Shown: positions 11,701-24,075 of the stretch, in pieces
How the letters are laid out: each line of letters opens with the position of its first letter
Position numbering within the stretch: the stretch's first letter is position 1
From: Laetiporus sulphureus 93-53
Taxonomy: Eukaryota; Basidiomycota; Agaricomycetes; Polyporales; Laetiporaceae
Reading direction: 5' to 3'
Assembly (NCBI RefSeq): GCF_001632365.1
Contig: NW_024468543.1
Span: 328,596-392,595, forward strand
DNA: 64,000 nucleotides
Made by a program: the position numbers and the translations under genes
The notes under the pieces: model-generated
The model's database searches: none
What the model was told of the DNA's origin: nothing
Seen by the model: only the letters and a program-made list of their open reading frames with translations

Positions 11701-12594
11701 GGTCGATTCAATGCGCCTTATCGAAGGCCTGCGAGTCCTGTGGGCGCGAATAGTTTGGAAACATACGGCTCGCGTGGGCGTTCTTGGCTTCCTGCAGGCG
11801 AAGCATATGTGGAAGACCCGGTGCGACGCCCGGCTCCCCAGGATGCGCATGGATATGGACGTGAGTGGCGCGAAGACGATCGTGGATATGCGGATGACTG
11901 GGACACAAGGAACGGACGCACCTGGGATCGGCCGGCGTATGAACGAGACCGATTCTTGGAACGCGAGCCAGTGCCGAACAACGGTTGGGAGACGCGTGAA
12001 GAGCGCGAACGCAGACTGTCTGGCGGCTTGCTCCCACCTCCGCCACTCGAGCCCACTGCGGCACCGCCGAGATCTTTCGATTCGCGTCCTCTGAGTTCTC
12101 GTCTGACGGAAAAATATCCAAGTGAAGAGCGTGGTTACGGAAGAGATTTGGAACGTGGAAGGTACCCGCCTGTGGATGCTCCTCCGTCAACCTATTCCCG
12201 AGTGAGACCTCGCAGCCCGAGCCCACCCCCGAGAAGGTCTGGCCCCGTTGATGACTTGCGCCCGCCCATGAAACGTGCTCGTGACGATTATGGACCTGAA
12301 TACTTCACACCTGCGCCGCCTGTTAGTGACACTCGCGCTCCGCCTCCTGCAGACTACCCTCCGCGTGTTCGCTCGCCGGTGGCAAGCGGCTCAGCGTACT
12401 ATGATTCTCGGGCGCCTCCTGCGTATGGCAGTAGCCCTGGCGGCTTGCCTCGTGAACGAGATTACCCAGATGCGAGAGACCGTCCTGAATATCCAGCTTA
12501 TGATAGACGAGTGCCGACGGCGCGGCGCAGTGCTTCGCCGTATCCGCGGTACCCCCGGGACGACAGAAGATACGGTGTTCACCCTCGTGGTTGA
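8742..12594 (+). CDS. Large disordered Arg/Asp/Pro-repeat protein (1,262 aa)
   Basis: Two exons, 8742-9413 and 9478-12594, joined phase 0 across a 64-bp intron (GTGCTA...CTGCAG). The start is the ATG giving MATRQNKKRKGVRNVINRE; an upstream in-frame GTG exists but no earlier ATG was seen. Residues 1-~220 are Gln/Pro/Asn-rich. Around residues 390-420 is a dense RERD/RDRD block. The next several hundred residues are an irregular repeat of roughly 18-24 residues built on DDRR-x-PxPP-x-DRQ-x-RP-x-EDRR, and the C-terminus is SPxP/Arg/Tyr-rich with a KRARDDYGPEYF motif. No folded domain is recognised. The RD/RE repeats resemble splicing or RNA-binding scaffold tails, so a nuclear RNA-associated role is possible but only inferred. 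Confidence 0.85.
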
Positions 12595-13031
12595 ATGAAG
12601 TGAGTTGTCTGGTTTTTCCGCCGTTGAGGGAGTGGCTCATCAGGGACGTTGGTTGAGCAGTCTAAAGGACGATCTGCAAAATATCTATCGGATGTCGATT
12701 TGTGCTCGATTTCTCTATTTGGCGCGCAATGCGCCTTGCGACTTGGATCGGAACGTCAATATGCCTCTCATGTCTAAAACATATACGCGGCTTGCTTGTA
12801 TATCTCCATATCTTGTTTTGAAAGTAGCTCCGTTATAACAATATATGACATATGCCCATGTATTTGTTGGCTGCGAATTTTTGTTGAAGTTCCTAGAAAG
12901 CCGGAGGATTTTGGAACAGTGGCGAAGTTCTCCCACGATCATGCTGCCTCAAGCGCTCTAGTCCTGGCGGGGGTGGCGGTGAGGTGATAGACAACAGCAT
13001 CTGTTCCGCATCCAGCACAACATCCATCATC
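12595..13031. other. Intergenic
   Basis: 3' untranslated region of the preceding gene plus the promoter of the downstream sorting nexin. An AT-rich tract lies around 12780-12890. No gene is supported. Confidence 0.5.
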
Positions 13032-13756
13032 ATGACTACTGTATCGCCCTTCGCTCGCAGTAGTGTGTTCGACGAACCTCGTCTCGGCGGGCGTGAGCAG
13101 ACCGTAAGTCGGCATTATCCATGCCCTGTGTCCTGAGACGTGAACTTGAACAGGAAACGCTTCGTCATGCTTGCAGATCGAGGAGATGTACAGCGTGCCC
13201 GAGAGCTTCTTGGAAATAGAGGTGCGCAATCCGCAGACGCATGGTCAGCAAATCCTGCGACATGGAGACTATAGGACACTGAGCTGATGGTGCTCATTTA
13301 ACAGGGTTCGGACGCAAAATGTATACTGATTATGAGATAGTGTGCAAGGTGCGTTTCTACTTCTCCTGCTGCGCATCTGCACGCTGCAATGATTTGTCTC
13401 TCATCCCGGCAGACCAATATTCCTGCGTTCAAGCTTCGACATTCAGTCGTGCGCCGACGGTACTCGGATTTCGAGGCGTTTCGTGACATCCTAGAGCACG
13501 AGTCCACACGTGTCAACATTCCTCCTCTGCCGGGCAAGGTCTTCACCAACCGCTTCTCTGACGAGGTTATCGAGGCGCGGCGTGAAGGCCTTGAACGCTT
13601 CTTGACGGTGGTGGCGGGTCACCCTCTGCTACAGGTGCGTCGCCTCTTGTAGGGTAATCACCCCACATTCTGATCAATTCACAACTGCAGACGGGAAGCA
13701 AAGTTTTATGCGCATTCTTGCAGGATCCTGCTTGGGACAAGAACCTATGGCAATAA
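13032..13756 (+). CDS. SNX3: Sorting nexin 3 (Snx3/Grd19), PX-domain protein
   Basis: Exons 13032-13103, 13177-13243, 13305-13348, 13413-13634 and 13691-13756 give 471 nt, 156 aa, close to the usual ~160 aa. Nearly the whole protein is a PX domain: [13 protein letters not shown] at the start, RRRYSDF with the phosphate-binding arginine, the PPLPGK loop, then [16 protein letters not shown] and a short FLQDPAW C-terminus, all signature features of the Snx3 subfamily. Snx3 binds PI3P on early endosomes and acts with retromer in cargo recycling (family knowledge). It is shorter than metazoan SNX3 in the loop after PPLPGK. Converges with Trs65, whose stop lies 249 bp away on the other strand. Confidence 0.95.
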
Positions 13757-14005
13757 ATATGCGTGTGCCATCATCCTAATCGTCTTGCCTATTGAGTTTT
13801 CTCTGCCATGTTCCTCCTTACCCTGGCATTCGCTCCCTCATCTTCCTTTGTTGTAGCTTGTACAAAGTCCTACCTTTTCTCCAATACATGTCGTTCTCTC
13901 TATGTTTACCATGAGATGCAAGGCAGGACTACGCGCATCTGTAAATGTACCATACTACCCAATGGAAGTTTACTTATTAGATCGTCTGGACAACCATATG
14001 ACCCT

Positions 14006-17000
14006 CTATGATGGCTCTGTCGGTTCGACGGGAGGTTCATGAACAACGACGTCTATGACCGAGCTATAATCGTTATTAGCTCTGTACGCCGGTAAAGGCC
14101 TATCGCGCTCACCGGAGGTGCATCGTATAGCCCGATTGGACATCGGTGAGAACAAGTTCATCGATGGGGTGCACGCCAGGCGTGAGCGCAAGGAAGTCCA
14201 TTCGCACAGACTGACACGTAGACGGCAGGAGAGGTCTTAAGATCAAGGTTCAGTAAATCATCTCTTAGCAGCATTTACGTCCATGCTCACCCTATCCGCA
14301 CCCTGTTTTCCAGCGGTACAATACCAGGACCATCAATTGCTCCTTTCTTCCTCTTCTCTGTCCGCCCCTTCCTTCGACGCCGCCTCTCATCCGGATGACT
14401 CACCTCGAATCTCCTCGTCCACGAAGACTGGTTGAACACAAATATATCCAGAGTGAACTGGTCTAGTGGATATATCTCTCCGTCACGACGGCTTTTGCTC
14501 TTGCTTTCGCGAGCGGTCGATAGCAGTCCCACGGACACGATGATCGGTTCCGCGCCCGCCTCAGCCTCGGCCTCCACCTCTGCGCCGAGCTCAGCGCTCG
14601 TTGGGAAGCCCAAGACGTTCACTCCCGGCGTCGGCAGTATACTCTGGCGATCCCGCCGCATGTCGACACTGGGTCCTGGCGCGCTCGCGTTCTGCTGCGA
14701 CAGCGGTGCCTGCCAGAATGGCGTGGGAGGCACGGGCAATGGCGACCCTGGATATGCAGGATACGCTGGCGTACGAGGGGTGCCCGGCTCCTCGACAATC
14801 GGGAAACCTGTCACCTGCCCGGCACTACCAGCACCCAACGCCGAGAATGAGAAGTACGTATCTGGCGCCGGCATATCGTACGTCGTCGTGGTAGGCGCAG
14901 GCGAGCGTGCATAGAGGGACTGAAGGCCCACGGAAGGCGGGAGTGAGCCTCTGTTTCCCGGAACGTTCAGCATACCTCCGGATGTCGGGCTGGATGTGGG
15001 CGTCATGGGTCCTTGAGCAGGAAGCTGCGGCTGGTTGGCCGGGTTGAGCATCGCGGTCGGGCCTTGGTAGTTGACCGGCGACTTTGCCTTGCGGACCTGG
15101 CTGGCCGAAGCTGGAGACTCAAGTGCGCTTAGCGTATAGCGCTTGTTGCCTGCGACGGACTGCCCTTGAAGAGACATCGGCCGCGACGCGGGCGGCGAAG
15201 TGACAGTTGGAGGCGCGGACGCAGGCACGGTTGGGAACGGCGAAGCAGGCGTGGGCAGCACGGTTAGCTCTGTCGGGTCGGCCTCGGATGGGGCGGCGGA
15301 TGGGATGGTCAAAGCGGACGAGAAGTTCAGCTTACAGCTCCAGTACGACTTGTAAACTTTCGTGGGGTAGGTGATAGTCTCCGATTCCGGCGCTCTCTCG
15401 AATGGCCTCACGCTGATGTTGATAGAGACAGAACGGTGCATATCTTGCGAAGATGCGGCTGTTTGCATGCTTCCACGCTTTCCTGCGGCTGACAAGCTTG
15501 TCCTCGAGCCAGCGCGAGGCCCACTGGGCGGAGGAACCGGACATTCATCTAGTTCGGGTCCCCGCAGGAAAGACACAGCGTAGAGGAGGTTAACCTGTTC
15601 GCGAGGTGCGATATACAATGGAAATACGGTGTCGTTGTCGCCCCACGAGACAAGCACTGTCTTTGCACCGGTCCCGCTGACAGTGACGTCTGCACGCTCG
15701 ATCTCAAAGCTGAAGTTAAGTAATGAGTCGGCGGGCGTGTCAGGGAAGCTGTTCTCGATCTCGACGGAAAGAATGACAGTGTGCTCTTCATTCCCTGTCT
15801 CACGTTGTTCACGAGCATACTCATCTTCTTCATCCTCTGAGTCTGCCGCGGCCGTTACCTTGCTGCCATTGCCATCTGTCAGTTGCTGCTTGCTCTTGCC
15901 GTTCCGCGGAAGTAAGAAATGCGGCACGAAGACCGTACGCATGCGAACGTGAAAGCCCGATACCACTTTCATCGTTTTGCGATACGATTTGCGGAAGGTC
16001 GCGCCGGCTACCATGTGAGATGGCTTGCCATACGACGATGGTGGCCGTGCTCCGTGATGCTGAGAGGAGGCTGACGATGGAGGGACGGGAGGAAGCGAGA
16101 ATGCATCATGACGGGTCTTCGGTCCAAGACGGGTGGAAGGGAGGTTGAGAGGAGGATCATCAGAGGATGTGAACGTAGGATCTGTGAATATATGCGTCAT
16201 ATATGACACTGTCATGACAATCCGGATGGCGTACCTGCCTGTAAGCCCTCCAACAGATTGATCTCTTCAAGCCCGAGTAGTAGCTCATCATCCTCATCTT
16301 CTTTGCCGACAATACCACTCGGTCGCGCCGGTGACATTGGATTTACGAGACCAGGGAGGCCGCCCGCCTCTTCAATCATAGAGGAAAGAGTCCGTCGAGC
16401 GGGAGTCACAGGAAGCGCTTTCTCGCGCAATGTAGCCGACACGGTGAGCGACAACAATGGGTCAGGGAATCTGGTATTCATGAATCCTGCGCGGGACGTT
16501 GAGCTGGTTCTGAGTCGGCCGAAAGAACGTAACACTCACGTACAAGGACCGACATCCGGTACACAGCAACCCACTCGTCATTCTGATCGTTCCAGAGTAG
16601 CGCAAATGCATCAGAGGATTCTCGCGCTCGCGCGATCTTCTGCTCGCCCCATATGCCGGAGGAGAGTGGTGTACCCTGCGCCTGCACATATTGGCGGTCT
16701 GACTCCGCTGCAGAAGGGATCGGATGTGGAGTCGATGGAGGGAATATGGAAGGATGCGATACGGCGAGCAGAGCGGCGGGCTTCACCTGGTTCATAGATG
16801 TCGTGCGCAGCGGAATGGGAGGCCGTTGAATCTCTGGCACATTGACTGGAGGGGCGGATGGAGAGATATAAGAGGCATCGTAGGCAATCTGAAGGTGGGC
16901 CAGGAAGGAAAGTAGGTGCATTGGCGGCTTCCCGCCGTCAGACCGTTCTGTGTCTATCCCAGAGGTTGGAAAGCGTATGATGAGCAACAAGTCGATGTTC

Positions 17001-17226
17001 TCATCTGCGATGAGCCACGGACTGTCAGCGAGATTAGACGGCTCAGCAAGAACTAAAACCCCGACCTACCGAAGAATGCGACCTTCCTATCCGTAGGATC
17101 TGCACGTAGTCGTGATAGCCATTCTGTGGCCCTGTCGCCGGTGTAGCCAGCCGGAAATTCGAGGGATGTTTGCGGTGCAATTACCTCCAACACATTGGAG
17201 TTAAAGAGCTCCTCGAATGTAGCCAT
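14006..17226 (-). CDS. TRS65: TRAPPII complex subunit Trs65
   Basis: Exons on the minus strand: 17226-17070, 17004-16540, 16486-16235, 16181-14291, 14235-14113, 14063-14006; sum 2946 nt, 981 aa. Trs65 is a fungal-specific subunit of TRAPPII, the Rab GEF complex at the trans-Golgi (family knowledge). Recognised from the C-terminal Ig-like region: FVPHFLLPRNGKS, then VSWGDNDTVFPLYIAPREQ, EIYPLDQFTLDIFVFNQS, IVPLENRVRIGPLLPSTCQS and DFLALTPGVHPIDELVLTD, ending LRSVIDVVVHEP. A long Ser/Pro/Thr-rich insert of some 250 residues separates the Ig-like parts. The junction between exons 2 and 3 (CGCGCAG acceptor) is the least certain; it was chosen because it alone keeps the frame. Confidence 0.9.
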
Positions 17227-17792
17227 AGTACGACACGCGAGATCCTTTGCTTTCTGACCGTACCCTTAGTGCAAAGTTGCAAGGTTCCAAGTAACAGTTC
17301 GATGACAACACAAGCCAATTTTGCGAAACTTGTGCAATAACGCGCTCACCAGCGACCACCTGAGAATGCTGCAAAGAATGGTTGAGCTCGCGTTAAGTGT
17401 TCAGGCGGACAATACAGGCTGTAATTGCAGTTAACGGTGGGAGAAGAGACGAAAGCACGTTGTGAGGCGCTCATTGCAGCGACGCGACGCGTCCTGTTAT
17501 ACGAAGACAAGGGAATGAGCAAGTTGGACGGTCGCGACCAAATATCTGTGCGAGCACCGATTACAATGCCTCCAGAGGAATATGTAACTTTATGAGTGGT
17601 GAGCCTCCGAAACCATCTATCTCAACAATACAAATCCCAATACATTAGATGCGCGTAGATTTCTAGCGAATGTGCGGAGCGTGACGGATACTTTTATTCA
17701 TGCTGTCGTAGGAAGGCATGTGAACGCTGCAGAAGCGACGTGCAGAAACGACGCGCAGAAGCGACGAAACAAGCAAGACAACGTATGCACGG
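17227..17792. other. Intergenic: Trs65 promoter and Ggc1 3' flank
   Basis: 566 bp between two minus-strand genes. A short repeated motif gaagcgacg(t/a)gca...gacgcgcag occurs near 17730-17765. No gene is supported. Confidence 0.5.
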
Positions 17793-19040
17793 TCATACAT
17801 ATTTTGAGAACCAAGGGATGAGCGACTGTGCTAAAGTGTAGCTGAAGACCAGCTTGGGACCAACTACCAGGATCTGCAACAACGCCATCAGCATGTTTTT
17901 GTCATTTCCGAGATATTGATGATCAACTAACTTTCGGAGTAAGGCCCTTGAAGAGCGCAGTCACGCCCTCGTTCCTGATCAACTCCTTGACCACGGTCAC
18001 TCCGCTGACCTTCGTCTCGAAGTTCGCGTTCTGTATCCGCGTTTTGATGGTATCGAGTGGAGCGGCGACGCTGATAGACGCCACGGCACCTGCTACGGAT
18101 GCAACGAAGTTCTGGCCCCACGTAGCCTTGGAATAGTCCTCGATGCCAAACAGGTAGTCCTTCGCCACCGCCGATGCGCCGAAAAGCTGTGAAGAGTGCA
18201 TATGTTAGATCGTAGAATGAAGATGAGCCGCTTAGGAGCACGTACAGCGAAGCTACCGGGTGCGTTCCGTGCCATTGTCCATTCCCAGCCTCGGTAAAGC
18301 GTAGTTCCTTCCTCGAGGAAGATACGAATAACACCCCGTCCTCGGAAGGCATCGGGGTTGACCTGACGCTTGATCTTAAGAGCATCGAGTGGAAGCAAAA
18401 TCTGTATGGCCCGCAAACATCACGATACAGAACCTGTAACAATCGATAGAGCAACGTACGACTTCACCGATACCAGTCAGACTGAGCAAATCCGTTCGCT
18501 CAGTCTTGCAGTCGACACTGCAACAGGTACATGCACGCACCTGCCAGCAGTCGCCTGCATCATCAACTTGCCCTTCCTCTCGCCAAAGGTTTTCGTGAAG
18601 TTCGCCTTGTAGTTCCGCGAGAGGATGTCGCTGAACCACGGCTGCCCACCATACTTGTAGATACGCTGGGTAATCTTGTACCCTGCGGCATAGCCAAGAC
18701 CAGGGAATAGAGATAGCAGCCTCTTTCCGAGTGGCGCAGCCGCATACTCCCTGAAAATGATCGAAGAAAGAGTGGACAGGGAAACCTGCGCCCAGAAATG
18801 TGAGGACAAGCATGCAAAACATACGAAGAGTTGTACGTACCTTCGACTTGTTGCTCATCAACCGCTTCGAGATGGTATCTACCGGATGGAAGACCAGCAG
18901 CTCAGCCACACCTGCAATTCCGAAACTCAATTTCTGACATGCAGCCTTGATCCAAACGCGCGACGCGAACCTGAGGCACCCGAGCCCAGAATCCGCGCAG
19001 CCCCCGAGTCGCTTCCCTTGACGTTGATTATCGGGGCCAT
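17793..19040 (-). CDS. GGC1: Mitochondrial GTP/GDP carrier (Ggc1/Yhm1)
   Basis: Exons 19040-18971, 18911-18841, 18785-18541, 18481-18460 (22 nt), 18401-18246, 18186-17932 and 17873-17793 total 900 nt, 299 aa, the usual length for this carrier. Three mitochondrial-carrier repeats each start with the Px(D/E)xx(K/R) signature: PVDTISKR, PLDALKIKR and PLDTIKTR. The protein resembles yeast Ggc1 throughout, for example FHPVDTISKRLMSNKSK, LFPGLGYAAGYKITQRIYKY, YRGWEWTMARNAPGSFALFG and FKGLTPKILVVGPKLVFSY. It exchanges mitochondrial GDP for cytosolic GTP across the inner membrane and influences iron homeostasis in yeast (family knowledge). The 22-nt exon encodes SLTGIGEV with its neighbours and is needed to keep the family alignment. 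Confidence 0.95.
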
Positions 19041-19522
19041 CTCAAGATGTACGATACACGAGGTCACCGACGGAGGTCTGCGATGTGGGCTGGGATGAGG
19101 ATGTCTGGGTAGACGGGCAGCAAAGTCGAAATTTCAGAATTAATTGAGCGCTCAATCAGCGGTTGGTCACGTGCGCTACGCCGGAGATCATCAATCATCT
19201 TTAATTTGGTATAACACACGATCACCATATCCTCACTCCCGGCATTCCCTACTTCCATAGCATTTCATCATTTGTCATGCACGTTCATGTCCATGTGTCA
19301 ATATACGTTGAGGCCACGTTCCTGCCAGCATCCTGCTGTGTTTATCTTCCTGTTTTCTCGCTTAATTCCGTTCTTCATAGATCCTGCATCATACATTGAG
19401 TGTTTTGCCAGTGCTTTGGCCTCAACTCCCTCTCTGCCACATCAGGTGTTTCCCCAGATTATATGCGCATCTACAACATATGTGAGCACAATTGCAGAAG
19501 AGAATCAATTGGCGATGATGTA
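19041..19522. other. Intergenic: Ggc1 promoter and Sea4 3' flank
   Basis: 482 bp. AT-rich around 19125-19215. Plus-strand open frames starting at 19272 and 19400 overlap the Sea4 3' end in antisense and are not supported. Confidence 0.5.
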
Positions 19523-22500
19523 TCAAAAGCCGTCTGCACATCTACAATCACAACCTGCAACGGGGCAAGTTTCATGGTTACGCTGGCTGTCTTCCCCGTA
19601 GAACCATTGCAATATATGAGACGCATGTCCTCCATGTCGACATGTCTGACAGAAGACAAGCGCGTCGTCAATGGTGTCTGTGACTTCTTCCCATCAGCTG
19701 CATATGGGGACAGGCTGCGAGTAAGACCACAGTACCTTGCGAATTCGAACGTGCCAGCGCAGCATTCCTGGCAGAGTCTGGGAAAATTGCCAAAGTCATT
19801 AGACAAATAGAGCATCGCGGCAGAGGTCGGCCACAATGCGGGCATGCAGTTGCCTATGGCACGGCATCAGGACTGGCAATCAGCATTCGAGCTGCAATAG
19901 AACACCTACACGGGGATTGTTGGCTTCCGAAAATGATAGGTCCATTGGTTTACCACAATAATTGCACCGTAACAGGATCTGTTTCGGAGCCCATTCGAAC
20001 TGCAGTAGCTCCATGTTGTCTATCGCATTTTGTAAGATGTGCCCGCGCTCGACATCGAATTGGCATCTGTAGTGGAACAGCTTCCATCCGTCCAGCAAGT
20101 CCCGGTATGCATCCAGCCATCGTTCGACACGTTTGTCGTGTGCTCCGTAATGAGTCAAAGACGCGAGTATCGACGCAGTCTGCACGTCCCCGGAAAGGTC
20201 GACATACGTTTGTAGGATGTCCAGCCCAGCCGATGTCAGGCCCGTGACTATCAGCCCTTCGATGTCCCCGTCGTGGCTACATCGGTCTGTGACGCGGCGG
20301 AGGTAAGAGGTGAGCTCCTTGTCCTCGAGAAACTGAAAGGCTATCGCGAGACGCTCGCGCAGTGGAAGCGCATCTTCTTGCAATACTTCTGTCCAGTCTT
20401 GTATCGTAAGATAAGTGAGCATCGCCCGGAGATAAGGATCTTGTAATCGCACGACAAGCCGTTCGCAGTGCTCGATGAAATCAAGATTCTTGTGCGCATG
20501 CCCCGAGGTCGAGGGTATCAAAGCGGCCAACATGCCGGACATCATATGCAATGACTCGTCTGCAATCGATGTAAGCTGATGACGACGAAATAGTGATATG
20601 CTTACCATCACTTCGCATAAGCACCTCCACCGCACGCTTAAAGTGATCTGTGAAAACCAACCAGCAAGCGGCTTGCGAATGCTTGTTCTCCTTCTCCCAC
20701 CTATCATGCCTATCAGCACTGCGTCTGAAGATCCGTCTCAGAACCTGTACCTTTTGATCGCAGACGCCAAGTCCTCTTCAGCCAAACTCCACCCGCACAC
20801 TTTCAGTGCAAGCTGTCTTTGTGCCAACTTCGCCGTATTTGCCACCGGCTTCCAATCCCCGATGCCTATCCCGTTCCTTTCGTTTAACGCGATAATCGCG
20901 AGCAAGAAGTCATCCGGTAATCCCGCATTTGCAGCTTGACCGTGACGCCGCCGGCTGCTATGCCTTGACATCGTTCGAGTAAGGCTCTCAAGTGGCAAGG
21001 GGGACAGCGAGTGAACGGGAGTGTTGGGCAAGATATGCCGTCTGACTACGCGGGGAGTTGTGTGAGTCGAGGTAGATGCCTGAAGCTGTGATGAGTGGAA
21101 AGACTCCCAAATTCCAGAGAGTCCTTGGTAAGCGAAATTGTATCCTTCTAGGTAGGGAGTCGGATCAGAGAGGATTTGTTGAGAATCTATGGCACGATGT
21201 GTGAACATTGACTGCCAGTGAAGGTCAGCGAGGTTCGACACTTACGATGGATCCATCGCCAGAGTTCTGATAATGCTATGTCATCAGGTGATATTTCTCG
21301 AGCAACAATTGCGTTGTGTAATGGCTGAAAAAGACAGGAACATGAGCAACTGCAATCATCTGGGAACGTTCCTCAAGCATCTTACGCTAGTTATCCCGTA
21401 TCCTTGCACAACTCTTCTTCGCATGACCATTGAAATATCTTCTCCCACGATGTGCTGCATCGCGAATCCCGGGACGGGTAGTTTGGGTGTCTTGTTGGCA
21501 TGGTCCATCCCACTTGCCTTGCGTCGTATGCGTCCGCCATTGATCGACAACGCGTCAACTGCTCTTGGCTCATGCGAATCAGGCTCGATGGGCTCATTCA
21601 CCCGGCTCTTCTGTGGGGAAGACGAATGTTCGAAATGTAAGTTTCTCAACGCCGCAGGACTGAACGTTCGGACTCGACCCCTCGAGCTACCCGGCCGCGT
21701 TGCCGCTAGGTTTGTTGCTACTTTCAGTGGCAGTGCCGAAAGTGCAGGGAATCCGTCCTCGTCTCCTCGACCAAATAGCGATGGAGGGCTATGGACCTCT
21801 TCGCCAGCCCGGTCCCTCGTGATAGCGCCCTCTTTCTCCTTTACGCCTTGTCTACTGACTGATGGCATCTTAGAAACTGGCACAGCAGTGGGTAGGAGAA
21901 TGGAGATATCCCACGGTTCCGGTGGGGTTTTTTGTTCGGTGAAGCCAGGGAGCACGCGATACGAGCATCCCAAGCCGATAATCAAGTCACCTCGTGTACT
22001 CCACGGGGTCAGCTTCGGAGTATCATGCACGGCGTACAATTCCAGGTCGCCCTCCTTGTTCACGACCATAACTTCTGAGGTGAGGGGATGCATTTCGGCA
22101 CTAGGCACGAGAGCAAAGGAGGAAAGGGGTTTATTGAAGTCTTTAGCTGAAGAACGTGCAACCTTAGTCGCTACGTAACGTTTGTATATGCGAGGAAAAC
22201 ATACTTTTTCGGGTGTCTGACAGCACAATTTGATGGGAGGTGCTGGCTACTGCTTGGTTTGACGTTGACAAATGACTAGTGCTCGCGACTGATCCACCCC
22301 AGGGCAGAATGCTAGAAGCATTCGGCCAGGAGCGCGTCACTTTACCGGACTGGGAGGAGTCTCTGGAACGTGTTCTTTCCGCGGAGATCGACTCCCGTAC
22401 TTCAGCCTCCTGCAAATCCCAGAACCTGACATGGGACGCCTCTTTCTCTAGTGTTGCAATGGTTCCTCTTCGGATGCTCGAGAATTCTACAGTAGTGAAC

Positions 22501-23411
22501 GTGGCACCTGCCCGCGGACGTGCTCCATCTGCGCCGGCATCTCTTCCAGTGAATGTCAGAAGCCCTCCTTCAAGTTTGCGCGTATCCCAAACAGTGACAG
22601 TGCCCTCCTCGAAGCAAGCTATTCGATACGGGTCAAGTGGATCGGTGACAATGCCGTTCACCTTAGTCGCAATGGTTTTTGGTGAGCTCTGCGGAGCACG
22701 CATATCGAACAGTTTGAGCCACCGGTGAGACATACCAGCGAGCAACTGCGTTGGCGACGACGGAAGGAACACGATTGAAGTAACCGTGTCCTGATATGCT
22801 TGCATCTGTATCATACGCTGATCCGCACGTGAGGAAATATCTGCTCGAGGGTTCATTGTGTGTGGATCAATGCGCGAAGTAGATGTAGCTTGAGCTTCGA
22901 CTGAAGAGTCGAGCGACAGGAGGGGTGTAACCGTGTGGAGATCCCAAATCACCAGACTGGAGTCATTTCTGACTTTGTCTAGTCCTACCGCGAGGTAATT
23001 TGGGTCTGCGGCGGAGAATGCGAGAGCGTTACAGGATCGGGAACTACGCGCGGGAAGAGATTCAATGCGACCGCTGGAATAGATATGGTCTTTGGAGTAT
23101 CTAGTTGCCTCCAAGCGCATCAAGTCCACCTTTCCTGAGCCCATTCCAATAGCCACAAGGTCGTCAAAGGTAGGGTCGGGCGACCATGCGAAGCACTGTA
23201 AGAATCATCTGTCGGTCGCCCTGGGACGAGATGTACAGTCCGACTGCAAAGTCACCTTCATGTGGTTCAAATCAAGTTGAGACGTTACTTGCTTGATCTG
23301 GAAAAGTGTCGAATCCCACTCATAGAGCGTCACTTGGGAACCGCCGCCAACGACGAACCTGTTCTCATGGCGAGGATGCCATAGAAGACGCTTCTCCGTC
23401 TGGACGACCAT
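19523..23411 (-). CDS. SEA4: SEACAT/GATOR2 subunit Sea4 (Mio orthologue)
   Basis: Nine exons: 23411-23256, 23195-22205, 22146-21386, 21324-21246, 21147-20751, 20709-20606, 20559-19910, 19853-19736, 19677-19523; sum 3411 nt, 1,136 aa. N-terminal WD40 propeller (RLLWHPRHENRFVVGGG, LAVGLDKVRNDSSLVIWDL, LLAGMSHRWLKLFDMR, IACFEEGTVTVWDTRK), an alpha-solenoid, and a C-terminal zinc region with RCNYCGKPMD, CPHCGRPLPRCSIC, FCQTCRHGGHASH and CPVAGCDCRC, exactly the Mio/Sea4 layout. GATOR2/SEACAT acts at the vacuole or lysosome, relaying amino-acid sufficiency to TORC1 (family knowledge). One intron (20710-20750) is only 41 bp. The acceptor of the last intron could be 9 nt upstream. Confidence 0.94.
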
Positions 23412-24075
23412 GATAGTTTGAGTCCTTGGCCCACACACGTCAAGAATTTACCAGCCAGATAACTGAAACTGCCAGGAGTCTGGTTGGAACAACTGGCGCG
23501 TTCAATTAATACAGCTAGTAGGCGATGAATGTGGGCGACCTCAGGGTTCCAGCTCAGAACAATCGGGGTAGTCAGCCTCTTTTGGGAGTGGAACAAGAAT
23601 CCGTGTTAACGTTGCCAATCAAGCTCGAGACAGCGTTTCAAAGCGCGAACGGCGCTGCAGTGGGGACGTGATAGTCACGGTTCAAGGCGAGTTAGACGCC
23701 GAATTGTATGTAGCCAAACGGCGAACCCAGCCACTGTACGATCTCGAACAGCAAGCACGACTTAACTGTGGATTCATTCGCGTCTGACTTCGAGAGCAAA
23801 TTACGGTGAAAACCGATACGGCTAGGACTGCGTACGTTGTAACATCTCATCAGTGATGGTACTCAGGTACTAAAACTTAGTGTTACTAAGTTCGCTTTGA
23901 AAGCGCGGGCTACTGCCGTCCAGTGCAAGTTTCACCGACGTTTGACAACGCGGACCATCTACTCTATCTTTGCGTGAGTCGTATATCGACTTATTAGAAG
24001 GATCCTCTGGGTTCCACTCAAGTCTTCTGGGCGGAAAGGCTCGTTCAAATCCTGCCGTTGTTTAATCAAACCAAG
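23412..24075. other. Divergent intergenic region: Sea4 and F-box gene
   Basis: 664 bp holding two divergent promoters. No clear TATA box or RNA gene was seen. Confidence 0.5.

Noticed and set aside
10566..11711. 381-codon minus-strand frame antisense to the R/D/P repeat protein
   Set aside because: A Ser/Arg/Gly-rich shadow of the repeat on the opposite strand; the plus frame continues far beyond it with a proper start, intron and stop.
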